DNA of 23,642 nt from Guillardia theta CCMP2712 (Eukaryota; Cryptophyceae; Pyrenomonadales; Geminigeraceae): NCBI RefSeq assembly GCF_000315625.1, contig NW_005434665.1:913588-937229 (forward strand), given 5' to 3'. Numbering within the stretch: position 1 is the first letter of the stretch; each line of letters opens with the position of its first letter. The notes under the pieces were generated by a model. The model had not been told where the DNA came from. It was given only the letters and a program-made list of their open reading frames with translations, and did not search any database. A program made the translations under genes and the position numbers. This document shows, one piece after another, positions 1 through 12,498 of the stretch.

Positions 1-32
1 GGGCATGATGATCAGTCACCGTTATGATCGGA

Positions 33-184
33 GGAGGAGGAGGAGGGGGAGGGGGAGGGGGAGGAGGAGGAGGCCCTGAGGAGGAGAAGGAGGAGGAGGA
101 GGAGGAGGAGGAGGAGGAGGAGGAGGAGGAGAAGGAGGAGGAGGAGGAGGAGGAGGAGGAGGAGGAGGAGGAGGAGGAGGAGGA
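33..184. repeat. (GGA)n microsatellite
   Basis: An almost pure GGA/GAG triplet tract with a few GGGGGA and GAA interruptions. It reads as poly-Gly or poly-Glu in the plus frames and poly-Leu or poly-Ser on the minus strand, so the open frames over it are compositional. One plus frame leaves the repeat into a short plausible peptide (SDEELSLGDLHSTD) that ends at a possible GT donor near 228. The repeat could therefore sit in or beside an exon of the gene fragment that follows. Confidence 0.9.
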
Positions 185-312
185 TCGGACGAGGAACTAT
201 CATTAGGAGATTTACATTCAACTGATGGTCTATAAGACGATCACCCTTTGCTCATTCTTTCCCTTCTCTCCTTTCCCTCCCTCCCTCCCTCCCTCTCCTT
301 CTCTCCCTCCAG

Positions 313-445
313 TCACATGGCATCAAGTCCTCGACGTTCCCCGCGAGCATCTCAAAGTCGGAGGCAGAGGCAGCACGGGATAACTTGCACGCGCTGGAAC
401 AGACTGCTCCTGTTGAGGGGACAGAGAGGGGGCAGAGCAAGGGCT
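313..445 (+). CDS. possible terminal exon of an unidentified gene
   Basis: A long pyrimidine tract (about 260-310) ends in CAG at 310-312, a good 3' splice acceptor, followed by open sequence. Two frames look protein-like. One reads HGIKSSTFPASISKSEAEAA and runs to a TGA near 448. The other reads TWHQVLDVPREHLKVGG and stops at a TAA near 383; it can be joined in phase to the peptide leaving the GGA repeat, through a GT at 228-229. I do not recognise either. With no conserved domain and the upstream exons missing or inside the repeat, this is only a candidate last exon. The strand is set by the acceptor and its pyrimidine tract. 450-690 shows nothing further. Confidence 0.25.
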
Positions 446-689
446 TGTGAGGTTGTCTTCAAGGGAGCGAAGGCAGGCAAAACAAGTCCCACAACAAGTC
501 TTGTAGAGAGCCTCGCAAGTGTGCTTGTATCATGGGGGAAGGTGTATCAACGCTCAGAGGTGGTTGTGGGGGAGTTGACAGCTGATTGTTCTGAGCAATG
601 AAGAAATAGTACAAGATCACACCATCGATGCCCTCGTGTGCTCACCTGCCTCCTGTCCCTTCTCCGTAGTCTCGGCCACCTGGAATTCT

Positions 690-760
690 TCGTCTCCCCA
701 CTCTCCGCCTCTCCCCCCCCCTCCTCTCCCTCCGCCAGCTCCACCAACTACTAGTCCTCG

Positions 761-793
<33 letters not shown>

Positions 794-1305
794 TCTACTC
801 TCTCCCTGTCCTCTCACCTCCCAATGTGCTTCTGCACCTCGTTTGCCTCCAGAGAACCCTCTCCCTCTTCTCTCCCCGTCCTCTCTCCTCCTCCTTTATC
901 CTTCTTCTCTCCCTCTTCTCTGCCTCTTCTCTCCCTCTTCTCTCCCCCTCTCTCCTCCTTATCCTTCTCTCACCTGCCCCTCTCATTCTCTTCCCCTACC
1001 TCCTCTTCCTCTTCCTCTCTCTCCTTTCTCCCCCAACTCTGTCCCTCTCCCACAACTCCCTCCTATCTCCCTATCTCCCCCACTCCCTCTCGCCCTCTCC
1101 CCCCTCTCCCTCTTCTCCTGTTCCCTCCTCCTCTCCCTCTCTCCCTCTCCCTCCTCTCCTCTCCCTCCTGTCTCCCCCTCACCCCCTCGCCCCCTTCCCT
1201 CCTCGCCCCCTCGTCCCGTCCCCCTCCTCTCCCTCCCATTTCCCCCCTCCCCTCCCCGCCCTTCCCTGGGGTTTTTCAATTTTCTCTGGCCGCCTCCCCC
1301 CAGCT
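690..1305. repeat. long pyrimidine (C/T) tract upstream of the golgin gene
   Basis: About 600 nt of nearly uninterrupted CT-rich sequence on the plus strand (CTCCC, CCTCTC and TCGTCC units). The Pro/Ser/Leu-rich plus frames and Arg/Glu/Gly-rich minus frames here are artefacts of composition. The tract ends with a C-run and CAG at 1301-1303, just before the golgin ATG. It may therefore be a long 5'UTR intron or a pyrimidine-rich core promoter. Confidence 0.8.
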
Positions 1306-1318
1306 GCCTGCCGCCGCC

Positions 1319-2009
1319 ATGGAGCTCAACGGGGCGGTGGAGGCGATGAAGGAGAAGATCAAGGAGAGAGGAGGAGAGAAGGCGGCAGCGGCAGCGGCAG
1401 CAGGCACATCGGCGGCAGCAGCAAGTACGGCAGCAGCAGGAGCAGCAGGAGCAGAGAAGGGTCATGAGAAGGAGACGAAGAGCGCAGACAAGGAGGCGGG
1501 GAGTGCGGAGAAAGTAGTGGTGGGCATCATATCGGGGAAGGTGGTGACAGCAACAGAACAGGAGGAGGCGATCAAGAAGAAGGAGAAGATGGTTAGGGAG
1601 AGGATGCAGTCGCAGTTCGGGAGGATCATGGAGGAGCAGAAGAAGCTGGAGGAGGTGAGGAGGGAGCTGGAGAAGCTGTCGGAACCCACGAGGAGGGACA
1701 TCGAGATCATCAGGGAGAGGCTAGAGGTCGTGGACCGAGAGCTGCAGAGGTGCTCCAAGGACCACATAGCGAAGAAGAAGGCGTATGAGGCAGCATGCGC
1801 GGAGTTGGAGAAGAAGAATCAAGAGAAGCTCATGCTCGCGGACCATCTCAGGATGTGAGCTTGAGTTGCTTCCCCTCCTGCCGCAGGGCCTCTGACATGC
1901 TGGCAGGATCATCCACGAGAGCGAGATCCGGAAGACGCAGAAGCTCGAGGAGATCATGGACAAGCTCGGAGTGACGGACACTACCGAGATCTTCGACGGG
2001 TTCCATTGA
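1319..2009 (+). CDS. GORAB: RAB6-interacting golgin (GORAB) homologue
   Basis: Two exons, 1319-1854 and 1907-2009, are joined through a 52-nt GT-AG intron and give 212 residues. The ATG sits in a near-perfect Kozak context (CCGCCGCCATGG). Residues 20-55 are Ala/Glu/Lys low complexity. From about residue 65 to the end the protein is highly charged coiled coil, with the segments LEKLSEPTRRDIEIIRERL, AELEKKNQEKLMLADHLRM and ESEIRKTQKLEEIMDKLG. These follow the order and spacing I know from plant and animal RAB6-interacting golgins, which are trans-Golgi coiled-coil proteins binding Rab6-type GTPases and SCYL1. The C terminus (EIFDGFH) comes from exon 2. The gene converges on the minus-strand hydrolase gene. 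The assignment rests on remembered family pattern, and a generic coiled-coil protein is the alternative. Confidence 0.72.
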
Positions 2010-2190
2010 TGGACCCGAGGGCTGGAGGAGCGATGGGTGCGGGGACAAGGAGGACAGGAGAAGAGAGGAGGAGGAGGAGAGGAGGAGGAGGAGAGGAGAA
2101 GAATTGGTATACACTGATTTTACATAGGACCTTGAAAGTTACATCTACTTCTTCAAATGATCCGCAGCGTGTCGTTTCTGCAAGTTTGGG

Positions 2191-7868
<5,678 letters not shown>

Positions 7869-8657
7869 CTCAGGCTGCTATTCAAGTTGTTCTTACAAGG
7901 CTGTTGTTCTTACAAGCCCAAAGCTCGACAAGGCAGGGGTGAGGGCTCGGGAGCGTTCAGAGAGCAGTAGAACAAGTATAGGATTGCAGATCAACGATCA
8001 TCAAGACGGTCAGGGTGGGCAAGTGTAGCCGAAGTCGAAGGAGCAGCAGTCGAAGGAGCAGCGGGTTCCCCGTCCATGACGTCCTTTGACAAACAGCGAC
8101 GCTAGGGCCCTCATCCCCCTTTTACTCACGCGGCCCGCCGGACCGCACTGCGGCAGCCCGGCGCGAACTTGAGTCTCATCCAAGTGTCACCGTAGGAGAG
8201 CCTGTGACACGCCGGGCCCGCCCCTCAGCGATCCGGCAGTTAGCCAAAGGGCCGCCCGCACTTGGCAAGTTGCTCCTTCAACTCCATATTGGAATCACTT
8301 CGAGACTCCTAGAGTCTATGCACAGATGATTGACTAGTCACTCGGAGTAGAACTTGGCCGCACTCAGCGGCGGCAGCTCAACAGCTGACTGACTCTTGAA
8401 GCCAAAGACAAATACTCTCAGATGATGTGCACACGAAGACACCAACCGTTGAACAACTTCCACAACCAACCAAACACCTCAGATAACTCAGATCAACACT
8501 CCGGAGTCCGCTGGATTAAGTCCGACAGTTGTCGGAAATGACCGTCTCAGTGACTCTAGCGTGCGGTCACCCGGGTGCTGACTGAGCCGCGGCCCGGCCG
8601 GGGCCCGGATTAGGGCCCGGCGGGGTATAGAACCACTAGCGAGACTGCGAAGTGCAA
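7869..8657. other. non-coding interval with a CCGG-rich island
   Basis: No convincing exon on either strand. 8120-8260 and 8570-8630 are strongly enriched in GCCCGG/CCGG words, while 8280-8520 between them is ordinary. Small palindromes include TCCGACA-GT-TGTCGGA (about 8519-8534) and GACTC-CTA-GAGTC (about 8302-8314). The left part must contain the promoter of the minus-strand hydrolase gene. I see no obvious TATA box. Confidence 0.55.
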
Positions 8658-8730
8658 GCCCCCGTGGCCCAATGGACAAGGCGCCTGCCTACGGAGCAGG
8701 AGATTCACGGTTCGAGTCCGTGCGGAGGTA
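8658..8730 (+). tRNA. tRNA-Arg (anticodon ACG)
   Basis: A 73-nt cloverleaf without intron. The anticodon loop CTACGGA (8689-8695) carries ACG at 8691-8693, read as inosine-CG for CGN Arg codons, and is closed by CCTGC/GCAGG. The T arm CACGG-TTCGAGT-CCGTG is perfect. The D arm is a 3-bp GCC/GGC stem with AATGGACAA in the loop. The acceptor stem GCCCCCG/CGGAGGT has a G-U first pair and a C-A mismatch at the fourth pair. Internal A box (TGGCCCAATGG) and B box (GGTTCGAGTCC) are present, and a TTTTT pol III terminator follows at 8735-8739. CCA is not encoded, as expected for a nuclear gene. Confidence 0.93.
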
Positions 8731-8734
8731 TTCC

Positions 8735-8739
8735 TTTTT
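8735..8739 (+). terminator. pol III T-run terminator of tRNA-Arg
   Basis: Five T residues four bases after the discriminator base of the tRNA, the usual pol III stop signal. Confidence 0.7.
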
Positions 8740-8847
8740 GCGTTGTTTTAATGCGTTTCCCTCCTCTCCCTTGGTGACCTTGCCAAAGTTGCTCTTCGTG
8801 TGCTGTCACTACTCCTTCCTCTCCCCCCGCTTCCTGTTTGAAGAGTT

Positions 8848-8892
8848 GTCTCTCTCTCTCTCACTCTCACTCTCACTCTCTCTCTCTCTCCT
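8848..8892. repeat. (CT)n microsatellite
   Basis: A TCTC dinucleotide run with two CTCACT interruptions, in the presumed 5' flank or first intron of the plus-strand gene that follows. Confidence 0.85.
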
Positions 8893-8960
8893 CCCACTCC
8901 CCTCTTCCTCGCTTCACCACGGTTCCGCGCTCACAGCAGACTCGCTTCACTTTTTTTCAG

Positions 8961-9675
8961 CATGCAGGCGAGTATGTTGGAATGACAAGAGCAGGATCGT
9001 ATCAAGATTGTAACAATTACAACCAGGACAGTATCAGCACCGAAAGCAGACTCTTACTGGCAGACATACATAGATCTCAACAGGTTAACCTGCCGTTTTT
9101 TAGCAGCGTTCTTATTGTTCTTCATCAGCCTGCAAACATACTGAGCACAGAGAAGCCGAGCAATAGTGATGGAGAGTCTCGAAGCGACCGTGTGAAGGCA
9201 TGCTCACGGTGATGGAGCAGTCACAGCGGTGGAGGAGGGGCTGACTGATGGTCGCAGAGCGTACTTGAACACCCTGCTCTTCATGGACCCGATCGAGCAG
9301 AGAAGCAAGCACATCGTCGAGCTCCTGGAGAAAAGGACTGCGGCTTTGAGGAAGTGATTCCACCCTGAGGGAAGTTGGAACCTGTCGTGATGTGTCGTCA
9401 GGAAACGGCAAGATGAAGGAGGGCTCGAACAGAACGACGGGTATGATGTTGTTGGGAAGATGAACTTCAGCCTCAGTGATATACGAACAGTTGAACTCAA
9501 AGAACTCGCCATTTCTTTTCAGCCATTTTTGTTTTTGGACAAACCTGCACGTTGCAGCAGAGCATTCGGATGGATATCATCGGCCCTTGCTCGTGACAAT
9601 GGTACCTTGAATGATTGCGTCTTCAACTCCATCTTTGAAACCTGGAGATCCCGGATGCGGATGCGCGGGATATAA
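8961..9675 (+). CDS. four-exon gene of unknown function
   Basis: Exons 8961-9083, 9129-9165, 9221-9353 and 9402-9675 are separated by 45-, 55- and 48-nt GT-AG introns in matching phases. The first listed exon follows a TTTTTTTCAG acceptor, so a 5' exon may exist upstream. The in-frame ATG at 8982 would give 181 residues. The product is soluble: a polar N-terminus, an amphipathic helix (DPIEQRSKHIVELLEKRTAA), a charged linker (RQDEGGLEQNDGYDVV) and a C-terminal part ending RSRMRMRGI. I do not recognise a family. Part of the opposite strand is also open (9112-9411), but the plus model has consistent splice sites and an uninterrupted last exon. Confidence 0.55.
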
Positions 9676-10085
9676 ATGTACGTAGGAAAAATGATAGGGC
9701 ATTAAAAAGATTTGAAAGTTTAATTTCAACGACAACATTGCATCTTGAAAACCAAATACGAGCTACTAGTGACAACGAAGCTCCGCACCAAGTACAAATT
9801 TGTGCATTTACACAGCAGCAGCATTGGTTCAGATTGTATAAAAGCCAACAATTCTCGATATACATGTACAACGTCAAAGATCTCCATCACCGCGTATGAT
9901 TAACGAGCCTGATCGAAGAATCCTGAGGACGACGTCAGTGGCGACAAGAAATGACAGCAAACATGCGGATCACCTTCTGGTGAAGCTCCTTGCACCGTTG
10001 CCTCACTCATATGCACTCCATCTTGTGAATTGTCGTGCTCGACCTGAGCAGAGGGTCAGCAGCAAGTCGAAGTCTGCATCGCCGT
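9676..10085. other. intergenic region between convergent genes
   Basis: AT-richer than the flanks. Nothing coding is visible on either strand. It should hold the 3' UTRs of the plus-strand unknown gene and the minus-strand beta-helix gene. Confidence 0.5.
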
Positions 10086-10862
10086 TCACACAAGGTTCCC
10101 TGGCCGTACGGAGTCGTACCACATCTCCCCATTGATGTTGTTCCCTATCAGCTCCAACGTTGCGTCCTTCGCTGTGACCGCACGGAACGCAAACTGGTTG
10201 TCATGGAAGTTGCAGTTCTGCACTCGAGTCCTAACGCTGTGAAACACAGCGACTGCAGCGCAATATTCTCCGCTGCTTCTCTCCAAGTGACAACCTTCCA
10301 CGGTCGTCCGCGCGTGGTCCTGGCAATTCACGCAGTAACCCGGCCCGTCTTCAAGGCCACCCATGAAACAGTTCTTGATAGATACGTCACACTCACATCT
10401 ACACCACAGGACAGCCCAACGAGAGCAGACAAGTCTGCAGGAGTCGATCACCCACTGACCTCCCTCAAAGATGATGCAGCTGCCGCTCTCTTTGGCCATC
10501 TCGACGCCCTGCATCTCACCTCCGCTGCTCTTTTTCATCCACAAGGACCCGGGAAGGAGTGCCCCGTTGCTCCCTCGAATATCCAGCTGTTGTCCTATCT
10601 CTAAGAAGTTTTCCCATCGATGTTCACCAGGCTGCACGAGAATGGTTCCAACATCTTCTGGACCTTTCTCTATGGCTTCTTTGAAGTTACTGAAATGACC
10701 GGGAACTGTGATGGAAACCGCTGTTGGCACGCCCGTTGCTTGCTCTGTGCTTCCTACAGGCATTGACGCAGGAAGTCGTATCGGAGGTGTTATAGAAACG
10801 ACGACCCCGCATGCAGCAAAAAGAAGAGCGATAGCCAAACGCATGCTACTCGCCATGCCCAT
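10086..10862 (-). CDS. secreted right-handed parallel beta-helix protein
   Basis: A single uninterrupted ORF of 258 residues, unusual beside intron-rich neighbours. The N-terminus is a signal peptide: MRLAIALLFAACGVVVS after a short MGMASS, with ATGs at 10862, 10856 and 10844 all possible. From about residue 45 it has the turn-rich pattern of parallel beta-helix (PbH1, pectin-lyase-like) repeats: GTILVQPGEHRW, IFEGGQWVIDSCRL, VSIKNCFMGGLEDG, TTVEGCHLERSSG and TRVQNCNFHDNQFAF, each rung carrying a Cys or Asn in the stack. Such folds occur in carbohydrate-active and adhesive extracellular proteins. No catalytic triad can be named here, so the function is open. The repeat number is small, and the C-terminus (WYDSVRPGNLV) may be complete. 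It starts 162 bp from the divergent ORF at 11025. Confidence 0.72.
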   Translation of the reverse strand: MGMASSMRLAIALLFAACGVVVSITPPIRLPASMPVGSTEQATGVPTAVSITVPGHFSNFKEAIEKGPEDVGTILVQPGEHRWENFLEIGQQLDIRGSNGALLPGSLWMKKSSGGEMQGVEMAKESGSCIIFEGGQWVIDSCRLVCSRWAVLWCRCECDVSIKNCFMGGLEDGPGYCVNCQDHARTTVEGCHLERSSGEYCAAVAVFHSVRTRVQNCNFHDNQFAFRAVTAKDATLELIGNNINGEMWYDSVRPGNLV

Positions 10863-11024
10863 ATTATTTCACTTGATTTGGCCCTTGGAGGTTTCAGCAA
10901 CTCACAATCTTGAAACTCACCGGACAGGAGAGCAGAGGTACCTGAGGACTAGCGAAAGGATTGCTGGCGCTCTAGGTGATGACGAAGACGAGTAGCAAAG
11001 AAGAAATGCCGAGCGCGAGGCAGA

Positions 11025-11381
11025 ATGATGAAGCAAGTAGGGTCAAAAGCAGAGGAAGAGGGGAGAAGCAATGAGAAAGAGGAAACAGATCAAGAAGAAA
11101 TCTTCAGCTCTACGGTTGTCGCCCTTTTAACACGCCATGCTCTCAGGATCCTCGCTTGCGCCATTCGTTCTAACTCTACCGCCGCATCTTTTGAAGGAGC
11201 CTTGAAATTATTTCAACACTTTAGTGATATCACCCCTACATTTGAAGGAAAATATATGATAAGAGCACCGGTCACACGAAAGTATTTCAAGTCTGGGGAC
11301 GAACCAGGTACATCTGAACTTGGCGAGCTTCTAGAGCTTCTGAGCAGACTAGGTGATTATCTATTAGAGTCTATCTTATAA
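11025..11381 (+). CDS. small hypothetical protein
   Basis: An intact 118-codon ORF with ATGs at 11025 and 11028. Residues 5-28 are Glu/Lys-rich and disordered. The rest is compact: FSSTVVALLTRHALRILAC, then FEGALKLFQHFSDI and a C-terminal helix LGELLELLSRLGDYLLESIL. Third-codon GC is clearly lower than in the neighbouring genes. It is divergent from the beta-helix gene with 162 bp between the starts, which suggests a shared promoter region. I see no family signature. It could be the last exon of a longer gene, because a purine-rich stretch with an AG precedes the ATG. Confidence 0.42.
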   Translation: MMKQVGSKAEEEGRSNEKEETDQEEIFSSTVVALLTRHALRILACAIRSNSTAASFEGALKLFQHFSDITPTFEGKYMIRAPVTRKYFKSGDEPGTSELGELLELLSRLGDYLLESIL

Positions 11382-11866
11382 AATTTAAACCCAAGCAGCT
11401 CCGTTGATTTTTCTCAAGCCAAGTGATCAAGAAGCAAAAACAAAGGCCCGCAAGTTTGGTGTACGAGCGGCCCGGACCGTCTCCGGTGTCTCGGCGGGTC
11501 CGACACGCCCGGCGCCCCGGACCGTACCGGACTCGCCGGATGCCAGCACCGGCTACCCGGCGGTACTGAACTTCAAGCCGGCGGAACGCCGGTCACGGTA
11601 CCGTTCACTGTCACTCACCATCGGACATGCCCGGCGGGGACGACGGTGACTCACCGGGGCGGCGGCCGGGCTCAAGTAGCCCGGGTCCGCGTCTCAGGCC
11701 AGTGGCCTCGGGCGGCCGGGCGGCCGGGCGGCAGGCTGGGCGCCGGCCCGGGCAGGCCCCAGGCTGGCCGGGCAGATCGGACTCTGGGGCAGACTCGGTT
11801 GAGTGGATACGAGGGCGATGAACAAGCCTGGATGGAAACGAATTGAGGACGCAATGAAGGAGAGGA
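11382..11866. other. non-coding interval with a second CCGG-rich island
   Basis: From about 11465 to 11785 the sequence is dominated by CCGG, GCCCGG and GGCCGGGC words. The open frames across it are Arg/Gly/Pro composition artefacts. It resembles the island at 8120-8630 and shares the word GACCGTCTC with it. Confidence 0.5.
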
Positions 11867-11867
11867 G

Positions 11868-12059
11868 AAAGAGGAGAGGAGAGGAGAGGAGAGGAGAGGA
11901 GAGGAGAGGAGAGGAGAGGAGAGGAGAGGAGAGGAGAGGAGAGGAGAGGAGAGGAGAGGAGAGGAGAGGAGAGGAGAGGAGAGGAGAGGAGAGGAGAGGA
12001 GAGGAGAGGAGAGGAGAGGAGAGGAGAGGAGAGGAGAGGAGAGGAGAGGAGAGGAGAGG
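11868..12059. repeat. (GGAGA)n pentanucleotide array abutting an assembly gap
   Basis: At least 38 near-perfect GAGGA units run directly into the N stretch, so the true array length is unknown. The far flank (12160-12300) is also purine-rich, with a short GAGAT array at 12189-12215. Confidence 0.95.
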
Positions 12060-12159
12060 NNNNNNNNNNNNNNNNNNNNNNNNNNNNNNNNNNNNNNNNN
12101 NNNNNNNNNNNNNNNNNNNNNNNNNNNNNNNNNNNNNNNNNNNNNNNNNNNNNNNNNNN
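12060..12159. other. assembly gap (100 N)
   Basis: Exactly 100 N, which looks like a placeholder of fixed length rather than a measured size. It was probably caused by the GGAGA array. Confidence 0.95.
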
Positions 12160-12498
12160 AGAGTAATGAGAGTAGGGAGTGAGAGGAGAGGAGATGAGAT
12201 GAGATGAGATGAGATATGATGAGGTTGAATGATAGAGGAAGGGAGAATGAAAAGGTGGAGGGGAGGGAAAGAAGAACGAATGGAGGAGAGGAGGGAGAAG
12301 AAAAGCAGTGGTGGTTTCCACCAGGGGATTGGAGCAGGGGTAGAGCTGAACGGAGAGGGCAGGGCACATGAGATGAATATGAGTGAGCATGTCAGCAAGT
12401 TGTGAGTGAGCATTGCATTTCAAGGGAATGGAGAGAGATTCTTTCTCATTTCATGTTAGCGAGATGGCTGGAGGGCGATAACAGCTGCGTCGCTCAGG
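12160..12498. other. upstream flank of the WDR26-like gene
   Basis: Purine-rich after the gap, becoming ordinary sequence from about 12360. No coding signal is visible. It presumably contains the promoter and 5' UTR of the plus-strand WDR26-like gene. Confidence 0.4.

Noticed and set aside
636-1349. Long Pro/Ser/Leu-rich ORFs upstream of the golgin
   Set aside because: All three plus frames and one minus frame are open because the tract is almost pure pyrimidine. None has non-repetitive content.
9112-9632. Minus-strand gene with a one-base frameshift near 9540
   Set aside because: The plus-strand four-exon model explains the same DNA without any frameshift and with proper GT-AG introns of typical size.
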